Below, one piece after another: positions 25,912 to 34,694 of a stretch of DNA of 64,000 bases. The DNA comes from Shimia sp040225985 (GTDB lineage Bacteria > Pseudomonadota > Alphaproteobacteria > Rhodobacterales > Rhodobacteraceae), in NCBI RefSeq assembly GCF_040225985.1, contig NZ_JBBPEU010000005.1:124001-188000 (forward strand), read 5' to 3'. The notes under the pieces were generated by a model, which saw only the letters and a program-made list of their open reading frames with translations, searched no databases and was not told the DNA's origin. How positions within the stretch are numbered: the first letter of the stretch is position 1; each line of letters opens with the position of its first letter. Made by a program: the position numbers and the translations under genes.

Positions 25912-25936
25912 TGTCTCTCTTCCTTCCGTGACGCTC

Positions 25937-26275
25937 TTAGATCGCGTCTGCGTCCGTTTCGCCGGTGCGCACGCGAACTGCTTGCTGCACATCCAGCACA
26001 AAGATTTTGCCGTCACCGATCTTGCCGGTTTGTGCGGTTTTGGTGATAGTTTCGACGACCTGGTCGGCCATGGTGGCCGGAACGACCAACTCGAGTTTGA
26101 CCTTCGGCACGAAGTTCACGGCATATTCCGCGCCGCGATAGATTTCAGTGTGGCCCGACTGAGAGCCGAAGCCCTTGATCTCGGTGACCATCATGCCGCG
26201 CACGCCGATTCCGGTCAGCGCCTCGCGGACCTCCTCGAGCTTGAACGGTTTGATCGTTGCAATAATCAGTTTCAC
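25937..26275 (-). CDS. glnK: nitrogen regulatory protein P-II (GlnK)
   Basis: A 112-residue P-II signal protein. The start MKLIIATIKPFKLEEVREAL and the T-loop GFGSQSGHTEIYRGAEY, with the uridylylated tyrosine at the end, are diagnostic, as is the C-terminal GKIGDGKIFV nucleotide loop. It reports nitrogen and energy state and docks on AmtB, encoded next. Its gene is first in the pair and is preceded by a sigma54-like element, consistent with control by nitrogen starvation through NtrC. Confidence 0.95.
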   Translation of the reverse strand: MKLIIATIKPFKLEEVREALTGIGVRGMMVTEIKGFGSQSGHTEIYRGAEYAVNFVPKVKLELVVPATMADQVVETITKTAQTGKIGDGKIFVLDVQQAVRVRTGETDADAI

Positions 26276-26320
26276 CGTATTCCCCTTTCCGTTTGCAGGC
26301 AGACACCTGCGTTGTGCACC

Positions 26321-26336
26321 TGCAGAAAACCTGCCC
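26321..26336 (-). promoter_or_regulatory. sigma54-like promoter of glnK-amtB
   Basis: On the minus strand GGGCAGGTTTTCTGCA resembles TGGCACG-N4-TTGCA: GG and GC are kept at the correct spacing, with three mismatches. It would start transcription about 35 bases before glnK. A weak NtrC-like TGCAC...GGTTG half-site lies near 26403-26418. Confidence 0.5.
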
Positions 26337-26530
26337 AGCGCGGGGAATCGAAGGTTTTTGCTGCAAAAATCACCGTTTCATCAGGTGCGTGTGATTAAAA
26401 AATGCACAAAATATGGTTGTTGACTAAAAAATAGGCAAAACAATTACGTTTATGTCGATTGGAACGGGTCAACATCCAACGCAATCCGGTTTAAACTGAC
26501 TCAAAATCAAGGTGCCGAGCAGTACTGCAT

Positions 26531-28717
26531 ATGAGTGATTCAGGTCGAAAGACGCCACCTCTGGTGGCTGAAAACCGCTATGGCAAGGCGTCTGCGCCAA
26601 GGCGCAAGGCTGCCTCGAAACCCAAGGCGAAACCCAAGCCTACGGTGAAACGGACCTCAACCAAGAAAACAGCCCCAAAGCGAAAGCCGGCCCCCAAGAA
26701 ACCCCCGCGCAACCCCGTTGTGGCCTTTTTCGTCGGGATCCTGCGGTGGATCTGGCGACTGGTCTGGGCGTTTACGTGGCGCTCGGCCATGGTGTTTGGC
26801 CTGCTTTTGACGGTCTCGGTTGGGTATGTCTATTCGACCTTACCAAATGTGGACGCGTTGCTGGATGGTCGCGCGCGAGGTTCGGTCACGATGCTGGACG
26901 CCAACGGTGATGCCTTCGCGTGGCGCGGAGACCAGTTCGGCGGCGTTGTCACGGCTGACAGTGTCTCTCCGGACCTTCGGAATGCCGTCGTCGCGACAGA
27001 GGATAAACGTTTCTATCGTCACTTCGGGGTCAGCCCACGCGGTATTGCCAGCGCAGTACGCATCAACCTGAGCGAGGGGCGTGGACCGCTCTCTGGGCAC
27101 GGCGGGTCTACGATTACGCAGCAAACCGCGAAGCTTCTGTGTCTGGGTGTCGAGTATGATCCGAACGAATGGAAGAACGAGGCCGCCTATGTGCGTGACT
27201 GTCGCCAGGGATCGTTGTGGCGCAAGGTCAAGGAAGCGGTCTATTCGCTTGCGATGGAATTCAAGTACACCAAGGACGAAATCCTCTCGATCTATCTGAA
27301 CCGTGCCTATATGGGCGGAGGGGCCTATGGCGCCGAGGCCGCGGCGCAGCGGTATTTTGGAAAACATGCCGCAGTTCTGAACCCGGCTGAGGGGGCGATG
27401 CTGGCGGGGCTTTTGACCGCACCATCCTCGTTGGCGCCCACGGCCAACCTACAAAGATCGCAGGATCGCGCGGCCACGGTTCTACGTCTGATGAATGAAC
27501 AAGGCTATCTGACAAACGAGGAAACCGTCTATTGGCAACAAAACCCTGCACAGTTGTCTGAAGCGGCCGAAGCACAAAGCGGAGGGTATTTCGCAGATTG
27601 GGTCATGGCCTCTGGTCCTGAATTTTTCACCCGTAACACCACCGAAGACGTGGTGATCCGCACCACGCTTGATCCCCGCATCCAGGCCGCGTTGGAAGAT
27701 GCGATGACCTTTGTGTTCGAAAACAAGGTGCGGGAAGGGTCCAAGGCGCAGGCGGCCATCGTTGTGATGTCTGCGGATGGAGCGGTTCGGGGCATGCTAG
27801 GGGGACGGGACACTACCGTGTCCGGTGCCTTCAACCGTGCAACACAGGCCAAGCGGCAAACCGGGTCGGCGTTCAAGCCCTTTGTCTACGGCACGGCACT
27901 TGAACTGGGCTACAGCTGGGATGATACGGTGGATGACGCACCATATTGTATGAACATCCCGGGATCAGGTGAATGGTGCCCTCGAAATTATACCAACAAG
28001 TATTACGGCACGGTCACTTTGACCGAGGCCTTGAAACGGTCGCTGAACGTGCCTGCGGTCAAGGTCTCAGAGGCGGTCGGGCGCGAAAATGTGCGCACGG
28101 TTGCCTCGGATTTCGGGATCGACAACGAACTGGCCCTGGGGCCTGCCTTGGCGCTCGGGGCTTCTGAGAGCACCCTCTTGGAAATGACCGGGGCCTATGC
28201 CGGTATCCTGAACGGTGGGTCTTCGGTGACACCTTATGGTCTCGTGGAATTGCGTCTGCAGGACGAAGACGAGCCTCTGATGGGGACGGGGGGCGGTATC
28301 GGGGAGCGTGTTATTTCTGAAGTCGCCGCCCGAGAACTTATCTATATGATGGAAAAGGTGGTCAGCGAAGGGACAGGCGCGCGCGCGCGCCTTGATGGTT
28401 GGCAGGTTGCTGGCAAGACCGGCACGACACAGGCCGCACGTGATGCCTGGTTTATCGGGTTCACTTCGGAATATGTCGCAGGTGTCTGGATGGGGTATGA
28501 TGACAACACCCCATTGACCGGAGTCACGGGCAGCGGACTGCCGGCCGAGATCTGGCACGAGGCGATGACGCGGGTGCATGAGGGGCTTGATCCTGTCCCT
28601 CTGCCTGCTTTCGTGCCCAAGCCGAAGAAGCCGTCGCCAAAACCTACGAAGAAACGCGGCACTGGGCTGGATGATGCCATCAACGGGATTTTGCGGGATA
28701 TCTTTGGCGGGAATTAA
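26531..28717 (+). CDS. class A penicillin-binding protein (PBP1-type)
   Basis: A 728-residue bifunctional peptidoglycan synthase. Residues 1-60 are a basic, lysine/proline-rich cytoplasmic tail; a membrane anchor lies near 82-102. The glycosyltransferase domain has the catalytic glutamate in VATEDKRFYRHFG and the GGSTITQQTAK motif. The transpeptidase domain has the serine motif TGSAFKPF, and KTGTTQAARDAWFIGFT near the end. It polymerises and crosslinks glycan in the periplasm. The ATG at 26531 is the longest sensible start; its ribosome site is weak. A hairpin shared with mlaC follows. Confidence 0.92.
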   Translation: MSDSGRKTPPLVAENRYGKASAPRRKAASKPKAKPKPTVKRTSTKKTAPKRKPAPKKPPRNPVVAFFVGILRWIWRLVWAFTWRSAMVFGLLLTVSVGYVYSTLPNVDALLDGRARGSVTMLDANGDAFAWRGDQFGGVVTADSVSPDLRNAVVATEDKRFYRHFGVSPRGIASAVRINLSEGRGPLSGHGGSTITQQTAKLLCLGVEYDPNEWKNEAAYVRDCRQGSLWRKVKEAVYSLAMEFKYTKDEILSIYLNRAYMGGGAYGAEAAAQRYFGKHAAVLNPAEGAMLAGLLTAPSSLAPTANLQRSQDRAATVLRLMNEQGYLTNEETVYWQQNPAQLSEAAEAQSGGYFADWVMASGPEFFTRNTTEDVVIRTTLDPRIQAALEDAMTFVFENKVREGSKAQAAIVVMSADGAVRGMLGGRDTTVSGAFNRATQAKRQTGSAFKPFVYGTALELGYSWDDTVDDAPYCMNIPGSGEWCPRNYTNKYYGTVTLTEALKRSLNVPAVKVSEAVGRENVRTVASDFGIDNELALGPALALGASESTLLEMTGAYAGILNGGSSVTPYGLVELRLQDEDEPLMGTGGGIGERVISEVAARELIYMMEKVVSEGTGARARLDGWQVAGKTGTTQAARDAWFIGFTSEYVAGVWMGYDDNTPLTGVTGSGLPAEIWHEAMTRVHEGLDPVPLPAFVPKPKKPSPKPTKKRGTGLDDAINGILRDIFGGN

Positions 28718-28740
28718 GTGTCGTCAGGATTGAAAACGCT

Positions 28741-28767
28741 AAAGGCCGGGCATTACCCGGCCTTTTT
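28741..28767. terminator. convergent terminator overlapping mlaC stop
   Basis: AAAGGCCGGG (28741-28750) pairs with CCCGGCCTTT (28756-28765), a 10-pair stem flanked by A and T runs. The 5-base loop contains the mlaC stop codon complement (28753-28755), so one hairpin serves both convergent genes. Confidence 0.8.
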
Positions 28768-29346
28768 CAGATCCTGTGTCAGAAGATCAATGTCGCCTTT
28801 GCGCCGGTCCAGCATGGCGCCGATTTCTTCTTTTTCACTCAGGCGCAGGCTGATGCCTTCGATGATCATGTCGAAAAAGCGTGGCTTACCCGATTTGTCG
28901 GAAACGAGGAAATTGACCGCAAAAGGTGCCTCGCCGCGAAGCTTTGCAACGGTCTGTACCTCGTGGAAACTTTTGACCCGTCGTGCGCCCTGAACCTCGA
29001 TCTGGCCGCCCACGAATTCTTCGAAGCGTTTGCCATACTTGCGGGCAATGTATCCTTGGAAAGCCTTGGTATAGGCCGACAGCTGGGCGCTGGTCGCGCG
29101 TCGGGCATCTGCTCCAAGGGCGGAGCGCGCGATTACGGGGACGTCTGCGTAGGTGACGAAGATACGTTCGAAATCACGGATCATGCCAGACAGCGAGTTT
29201 CCGGATGAAATGACTTTGTTGATGTCGGCAACAGCCCGGTCGACCAAATTTTTCGCCTGCGCATCGCTCAGGGCAAACGCGCTGGCTGGAAGCATTGCCG
29301 CAAAGACAGATGCCGAGGCTGTGGCCAGAAAGGTACGACGGTTCAT
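28753..29346 (-). CDS. mlaC: phospholipid-binding protein MlaC
   Basis: A 197-residue periplasmic protein of the MlaC/Ttg2D family, which shuttles phospholipids between the outer-membrane MlaA complex and the inner-membrane Mla ABC system. The start MNRRTFLATASAS is twin-arginine-like and the leader ends near ASAFA. The mature part contains the FERIFVTYADVPVIAR and YTKAFQGYIARKYGKRF blocks typical of the family. I chose ATG 29346, one base after the mlaA stop. The inner-membrane genes mlaFED are not in the window. Confidence 0.87.
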   Translation of the reverse strand: MNRRTFLATASASVFAAMLPASAFALSDAQAKNLVDRAVADINKVISSGNSLSGMIRDFERIFVTYADVPVIARSALGADARRATSAQLSAYTKAFQGYIARKYGKRFEEFVGGQIEVQGARRVKSFHEVQTVAKLRGEAPFAVNFLVSDKSGKPRFFDMIIEGISLRLSEKEEIGAMLDRRKGDIDLLTQDLKKAG

Positions 29347-29347
29347 G

Positions 29348-30091
29348 TCAGAAATCCTCGTAAGGGTCCGAATAGGGGTCTGAATACGGATCGAGATATG
29401 CATCCGGCCCCGACATTCCAAGCTCAAACCGGCGATTCTGCAAGTAAAGGCTTCGTGCTTGGGCATAGCTGTCGGCGCTGTCATACAGGATGGATTCGAC
29501 CGTGGTGTCATAGTCGTACCGCGTTCCCATGGAATCCAGCACATAGGCCACGATACCGACATACTGTGTCGGATCCTGAAAGATCACCACAAACGGGTTC
29601 ATGGCGACGTCGACAAAGAAGGCGACCGTGTCACGCGAAGTGGAGGGGCCAAGGAAGGGCATTTCGACATAGGGCCCTTCGGCCATGCCCCAGACATGCA
29701 TGGTTTCGCCAAAATCGGTATCGCGCCGTTCAAGCCCGATATCCGCGGCGGGATCAAAGAAGCCCCCGATCCCGACGATGGTATTCACGGCAAAGCGGCC
29801 CGTGTTGTGCAGAGCATCCCCGGGCTTTGCCTGAAGCAAATCGTTGATCACGTCGTTCGGCAAGGCAAGATGCGACGAAAATCTGCCCACTGCGCTGCGG
29901 ATTCCGGTGGTGGTTGCGGCGCCATAGCCTTCGGACAAGGGGTCGACCAGAAGTCTGTCCATGTCCTTGTTGAATTGGTGGGTCCCGCGATTCTCGGCTT
30001 CGAACGGGTCATAAAACCCTGTTGTCGGCGCATTGTCCGCGCAGGCCGCAAGAAATAGGGCCGCGCAAAGGGCTGCGAACCGGAAAAGCAT
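29348..30091 (-). CDS. mlaA: outer-membrane lipoprotein MlaA (VacJ)
   Basis: A 247-residue lipoprotein with lipobox LAAC near residue 17 and the VacJ core (FYDPFEAENRGTHQFNKDMD, then the glycine-rich VGIGGFFDPAADIG). It removes stray phospholipids from the outer leaflet and passes them to MlaC, encoded one base downstream. I chose ATG 30091 because only this start gives a lipoprotein signal; the frame is open to 30313 but with no export signal. The tail carries a short DPYSDPYSDPYED repeat, absent from enteric MlaA. Confidence 0.88.
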   Translation of the reverse strand: MLFRFAALCAALFLAACADNAPTTGFYDPFEAENRGTHQFNKDMDRLLVDPLSEGYGAATTTGIRSAVGRFSSHLALPNDVINDLLQAKPGDALHNTGRFAVNTIVGIGGFFDPAADIGLERRDTDFGETMHVWGMAEGPYVEMPFLGPSTSRDTVAFFVDVAMNPFVVIFQDPTQYVGIVAYVLDSMGTRYDYDTTVESILYDSADSYAQARSLYLQNRRFELGMSGPDAYLDPYSDPYSDPYEDF

Positions 30092-30292
30092 ATTGCACGG
30101 GCGGGTGTTACGCAAAATTGACAATGGAAATCCCGTATCAAACTTCGTATCAGTCCATTTAGACCAATCACCGGGCAACCCCAATGTCTCGCATTGAAAT
30201 GGCGCGGCCTGTGGCAGTTTGGAGACATACCAATCGTGTCGCAACCGTGTAATGTATTTTGAAAAAACGTCTTCAGGTAGCAGGATGAGCAG

Positions 30293-32029
30293 ATGAGCAA
30301 CCCCATGACACAAGCTGGACAGGACGAATTGCGCGCCGTCCGCCGCGAGAGTCGCAGCCTATATTGGGCTGTTGGCATCTTCAGTTTCTTTGCGAACTTG
30401 CTGATGCTGACGGGCCCCCTCTACATGCTTCAGGTCTATGATCGGGTTTTGGGAAGTCGATCTGAGGAAACTCTGATTGCGCTGTCGCTGCTTGTGGCCT
30501 TTCTGTATGGCACGATGGGCATTCTGGATTTCGCACGCGGCCGGATCATGGCGCGGGTTGGTGCGCGATTTCAGACACGCCTCGACCGCCGGGTTTTTGA
30601 TGCAGTTGTGCGCAAATCCGCGATCAAACCCGACGAGCGGTCACAGACGGGGTTGCAGGATTTGGAATCGGTGCAAAGGTTGATGTCCGCGCCTGTTTTG
30701 ATGTCGGTGTTCGATATGCCTTGGACACCTTTCTTTCTGGCCGGGATTGCAATTTTCCATCCGTGGCTTGGTATTCTGGCGATTGCCGGTGGTACGATCC
30801 TGGTGGTTGTCACCTTGTTGAACCAGTTGACCACGCGCAAACCCGTGATGAAGGCTAACATGGCCGCACATCATTCTGAAATGATCAGCCAGCAAATCCG
30901 CACCGAGGCCGAAATGGTACAGGCCATGGGGATGCAGACGGCAGCGTTTGATCGCTGGCAGGTAGCACGCACCAAGGCGCTGGACGAAAACGTTGCTGCT
31001 GCCGATCTCGGGGGGGGGTTCACGGCCACGACCAAGACATTCCGCATGTTCCTTCAATCGGCCATGTTGGGGCTTGGCGCGTATCTCGTGTTGCTCAACG
31101 AACTGACCCCGGGCGCGATGATCGCCGGGTCGATCCTTTTGGGGCGCGCGTTGGCGCCGATCGAATTGGCCATCGGTCAATGGCCGATGGTGCAACGTGC
31201 GATGAAAGGCTGGGGCAACCTCGAGATTCTGCTGAGCGAGGTGCCGCCCTCCAAACCCAAGACGGCGCTGCCTGCACCCAAGGCAAACCTTGATGTGCAA
31301 CAGCTGACGGTTGTGCCGCCCGGAGATTCCCAGGCTGCGTTGCGCATGATCACCTTCACGCTGCGTCCGGGCGAGGCGCTTGGCGTGATCGGCCAATCCG
31401 GTGCGGGGAAATCCACGCTGGCCCGCGCACTGACCGGAGTGTGGCGACCCGCAGGTGGCAAGGTGCGCTTGGACGGGGCTTCGCTTGAGCAATATGATCC
31501 TGATGTTCTGGGACAATATATCGGGTATCTTCCGCAACGCGTTCAGATGTTTGAGGGAACCATTGCCGAAAATATCGCGCGTTTGTCGAAACAACCCGAT
31601 CCCGAAAAGGTGGTCGCGGCCGCCAAGAAGGCCGCTGCGCACGATATGATTGTGAAGCTGCCTGAAGGCTATGATACCCGCATTTCTGCAAATGGCGGGC
31701 GCTTGTCAGGCGGGCAGATCCAAAGGATCGGTCTTGCCCGCGCCCTGTATTCAGACCCTGTCATTCTGGTACTGGACGAACCCAATTCGAACCTCGACAA
31801 CGAAGGCTCTCAGGCGTTGAACCAGGCTATCCGGGTGATGAAGTCGGAAGGGAAATCCGTGCTGATCATGGCCCACCGGCCTGCCGCAATTCAGGAGTGT
31901 GAACTGCTCTTGGTTCTGGACAACGGCATGAGCACCGCCTTCGGACCCAAGGAAGAAGTGATGCAGAAAATGGTGGCCAACCATCAGCAACTCAAGAAGG
32001 CTGGTAACAGCGGGGGAGGGGTTCAATGA
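30293..32029 (+). CDS. type I secretion ABC permease/ATPase (PrtD-like)
   Basis: A 578-residue ABC exporter with N-terminal membrane helices (from about 25; no peptidase or C39-like domain) and a C-terminal ATPase: Walker A GQSGAGKST near 366, signature LSGGQIQR near 471 and Walker B VILVLDEPNSNLD near 491. The family exports RTX proteins across both membranes with a HlyD-type adaptor and TolC. The next gene is that adaptor (ATGA overlap). No substrate gene adjoins it; an RTX protein at 46576-48090 is the nearest candidate. AGGA precedes the ATG at 30293. Confidence 0.92.
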   Translation: MSNPMTQAGQDELRAVRRESRSLYWAVGIFSFFANLLMLTGPLYMLQVYDRVLGSRSEETLIALSLLVAFLYGTMGILDFARGRIMARVGARFQTRLDRRVFDAVVRKSAIKPDERSQTGLQDLESVQRLMSAPVLMSVFDMPWTPFFLAGIAIFHPWLGILAIAGGTILVVVTLLNQLTTRKPVMKANMAAHHSEMISQQIRTEAEMVQAMGMQTAAFDRWQVARTKALDENVAAADLGGGFTATTKTFRMFLQSAMLGLGAYLVLLNELTPGAMIAGSILLGRALAPIELAIGQWPMVQRAMKGWGNLEILLSEVPPSKPKTALPAPKANLDVQQLTVVPPGDSQAALRMITFTLRPGEALGVIGQSGAGKSTLARALTGVWRPAGGKVRLDGASLEQYDPDVLGQYIGYLPQRVQMFEGTIAENIARLSKQPDPEKVVAAAKKAAAHDMIVKLPEGYDTRISANGGRLSGGQIQRIGLARALYSDPVILVLDEPNSNLDNEGSQALNQAIRVMKSEGKSVLIMAHRPAAIQECELLLVLDNGMSTAFGPKEEVMQKMVANHQQLKKAGNSGGGVQ

Positions 32030-33342
32030 GCGACGCCGAAAACGTAAAGGCGGAGTGGCCTGTTGGCAAACACATGCTCATTGGCCTGTTTGGTCTGGTG
32101 GTCTTGCTTGGTGGGTTTGGAACATGGGCGGTGATGACGGAAATCTCCGGGGCCATTATTGCAGGTGGCCGGATCGAAGTTGATCGCAACCGGCAGGTTG
32201 TCCAGCATCTTGATGGTGGCGTCGTCGAAGACATCCTTGTCGATGAAGGTGACACTGTGTCTGAAGGACAGGTTTTGATCCGGCTCGATCCGACCCTGAT
32301 CGCATCCAACCTCGCGATCACCGAAAGCCAGCTTTACGAGTTGATGGCGCGTCGTGGACGCCTCGAGGCCGAGCGTGATGGCAATGACGAGCTTGTTTTC
32401 GAAGAAGAGCTGCTTGAGGTCGCTGCGCGTAATCCCGAGATCATGGATATCGTCGAGGGACAACGCCGCCTGTTTCATGCGCGCAATGAATCCCTGACGC
32501 GGGAAGTTGAACAGCTTGGCAAAAGGCGGGCTCAGATCGTCAACCAGATCGAGGGGATCGAGGCGCAGCAACAGTCTTTGACAGTGCAACTTGGACTGAT
32601 CGTTGAAGAGTTGGAAGACCAGAGAACCCTTCTTGAAAAAGGTCTTGCGCAGTCGAGTCGCGTGCTCGCCCTGCAACGGGAAGAGGCCGAGTTGAGCGGC
32701 ACAGTTGGTGAACTCACCGCGACCAAGGCGCAGGCCGAAGGGCGGATCACCGAGATTGACATTGAACTGCTCAAGCTGGACACGCGGCGGCGGGAAGAGG
32801 CCATTTCGCGCCTGCGCGACCTGCAATATCGTGAACTCGAACTGGCCGAACAGCGCCGCGCGTTGAAGGAACAGTTGTCGCGGCTGGATATCAGGGCCCC
32901 TGTGTCCGGCGTTGTGTACGGGCTTCAGGTTTTCACACCGAAGTCGGTGCTGCGTCCGGCTGATCCGGTTCTATTCATCGTTCCGCAGGATCGCCCGCTG
33001 GTGATCGCGGCACAGGTGGAACCCATCCATATCGAACAGGTATATGTCGGGCAGGAAGTGATTGTGCGCTTCTCGTCTATTGACCAGCGGAACACCCCGG
33101 ACATGTTCGGCGTTGTCACACGCGTCTCGCCAGATGCGTTCGAAGATCAGGCGACGGGCCTGTCCTATTATCGGGCCGAAATCGAACTTTCCGAGGAAGA
33201 GCTGGCCAAGCTGCCCGAGAACGTGACGCTTATTCCGGGTATGCCCGCAGAGAGTTATTTGAGAACAGATGACCGCACCCCGATCACCTATCTTGTAAAA
33301 CCTCTGACCGACTATTTCACCAAGGCTTTCCGCGAAAGCTGA
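32026..33342 (+). CDS. type I secretion HlyD-family adaptor (PrtE-like)
   Basis: A 438-residue periplasmic adaptor. A short cytoplasmic start is followed by a membrane anchor (about 15-38), a lipoyl half-domain (GGRIEVDRNRQVVQHLDGGVV), a long coiled-coil hairpin (about 90-290), the second lipoyl part (LDIRAPVSGVVYGLQVF) and a C-terminal beta barrel. It links the ABC exporter to TolC. Start and previous stop overlap by 4 bases. A TolC gene is not in the window. Confidence 0.92.
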   Translation: MSDAENVKAEWPVGKHMLIGLFGLVVLLGGFGTWAVMTEISGAIIAGGRIEVDRNRQVVQHLDGGVVEDILVDEGDTVSEGQVLIRLDPTLIASNLAITESQLYELMARRGRLEAERDGNDELVFEEELLEVAARNPEIMDIVEGQRRLFHARNESLTREVEQLGKRRAQIVNQIEGIEAQQQSLTVQLGLIVEELEDQRTLLEKGLAQSSRVLALQREEAELSGTVGELTATKAQAEGRITEIDIELLKLDTRRREEAISRLRDLQYRELELAEQRRALKEQLSRLDIRAPVSGVVYGLQVFTPKSVLRPADPVLFIVPQDRPLVIAAQVEPIHIEQVYVGQEVIVRFSSIDQRNTPDMFGVVTRVSPDAFEDQATGLSYYRAEIELSEEELAKLPENVTLIPGMPAESYLRTDDRTPITYLVKPLTDYFTKAFRES

Positions 33343-33370
33343 CCAAAGCTTCGGAATTGGGCTTTTCTTA

Positions 33371-33398
33371 CGAGGCGGCGCGATCTAGCGTCGCCTCG
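33371..33398 (+). repeat. intergenic inverted repeat
   Basis: CGAGGCG (33371-33377) pairs with CGCCTCG (33392-33398) between the HlyD gene and ridA. No U-run follows, so it may be a weak terminator or an mRNA end. Confidence 0.45.
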
Positions 33399-33421
33399 AA
33401 ACATTTTGTGGGAGTGGAATG

Positions 33422-33883
33422 ATGAGCGCGATCGAAGCAAAACTTGCCGAGTTGGGTGTCACCCTGTCCGAGGCTCCGGCCCCGGCGGCGAACTATGTGC
33501 CCTATGTCGTGGTGGGCGATCTGGTGCATGTTTCGGGCCAGATCTCGATGGATGAAAAGGGGCTGATCACCGGCAAGGTCGGAGAAACGCTCGACACTGA
33601 CGCAGGTACCGCAGCGGCCAAGACCTGTGCGATCAGCCTGTTGTCGCAGGTCAAGGCGGCCTGTGACGGCGATCTGGACCGGCTGGTACGGGTGGTCAAA
33701 CTCGTCGGGTTCGTCAATTCGACTGCGGACTTTACCGATCAGCCCAAGGTCATCAACGGCGCCTCTGATTTCATGGTGGCGGCCCTTGGCGATGCCGGTC
33801 GCCATGCGCGCTCTGCGGTATCTGCGGCCTCGCTGCCCTTGGGCGTTGCCGTCGAAATCGAAGGAATCTTCCAGATCAAGTGA
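33422..33883 (+). CDS. RidA family protein
   Basis: A 153-residue member of the RidA (YjgF) family, which hydrolyses reactive enamine or imine intermediates of amino acid metabolism. The conserved C-terminal motif GRHARSAVSAASLPLGVAVEIEG keeps the active-site arginine. I chose the second ATG (33422) because GGAG at 33411 is then 7 bases away. The stop overlaps a GTG of the next gene (GTGA). The exact subgroup and substrate are unknown. Confidence 0.87.
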   Translation: MSAIEAKLAELGVTLSEAPAPAANYVPYVVVGDLVHVSGQISMDEKGLITGKVGETLDTDAGTAAAKTCAISLLSQVKAACDGDLDRLVRVVKLVGFVNSTADFTDQPKVINGASDFMVAALGDAGRHARSAVSAASLPLGVAVEIEGIFQIK

Positions 33884-34647
33884 CCATGTTGGATGCGGTT
33901 TTTCTGAACGTGCCTCTCGCGCATCGTGCCTTGCACGATTTGTCCGCGGGGCGCCCTGAAAACAGCCGCGCGGCGATCCGCGCGGCTGTCTCTGCAGGCT
34001 ATGGAATCGAAATAGATCTGCAGCTGTCCGCCGACGGGCACGCCATGTGTTTCCACGACTATGATCTTGGAAGGCTCACAGGTGAAAAGGGACCGGTCCA
34101 ACGCCGAAGCGCCGCCGAATTGGGTCAAATCCAGCTGACTGGTGGGGATGAAGGTATCCCGAGTTTTGCCGAGGTGCTGGACATCGTGGCGGGGCAAGTG
34201 CCGCTTCTGGTCGAAATCAAGGATCAGGACGGCTTGATGGGGCCAAATGTGGGGCTCCTTGAACAAGCGGCAGCGACAGATGCTCAGACCTATGAAGGGC
34301 CGCTGGCTTTCATGTCATTCAATCCCAACAGTGTTGCAGCACTTGCCGAGATCGCGCCGCAGTTTGCGCGTGGCCTTGTAACCGATGCATACAGCGCAGA
34401 AGACTGGCCTATTTTGCCGCCTCGGGTCCGCGATGCATTGCGGGACATCCCCGATTTTGAACGCGTCGGGGCCAGTTTCATCAGCCAACAAGCCAGCAGC
34501 CTCGGGTTGCCGCAGGTGGCGGACCTCAAGGCACGGGGTGTTCCGGTTCTTTGCTGGACGATCCGCTCAGCCGAGGCTGAGGCCAAGGCGCGCGAGATTG
34601 CGGATAATGTGACATTCGAGGGCTATCTTGCCGAGATACCCGCTTGA
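33880..34647 (+). CDS. glycerophosphodiester phosphodiesterase
   Basis: A 255-residue GDPD-type TIM barrel that would cut glycerophosphodiesters from lipid turnover into glycerol 3-phosphate and an alcohol. Catalytic motifs are in order: AHRALHD, RPENS, GIEIDLQLS and HDYDLGRLTG, then VEIKDQ. No signal peptide, so cytoplasmic. The GTG at 33880 overlaps the ridA stop; ATG 33886 is the alternative. Confidence 0.88.
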   Translation: MTMLDAVFLNVPLAHRALHDLSAGRPENSRAAIRAAVSAGYGIEIDLQLSADGHAMCFHDYDLGRLTGEKGPVQRRSAAELGQIQLTGGDEGIPSFAEVLDIVAGQVPLLVEIKDQDGLMGPNVGLLEQAAATDAQTYEGPLAFMSFNPNSVAALAEIAPQFARGLVTDAYSAEDWPILPPRVRDALRDIPDFERVGASFISQQASSLGLPQVADLKARGVPVLCWTIRSAEAEAKAREIADNVTFEGYLAEIPA

Positions 34648-34694
34648 ACCCGTTGTCCGCTGCGCCAAATATGGAAAGGCGGACAGGGGGTTGC

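Noticed and set aside
30134..30152. CGTATCA direct repeats before the type I exporter
   Set aside because: Two 7-base copies 12 bases apart are too short to separate from chance.
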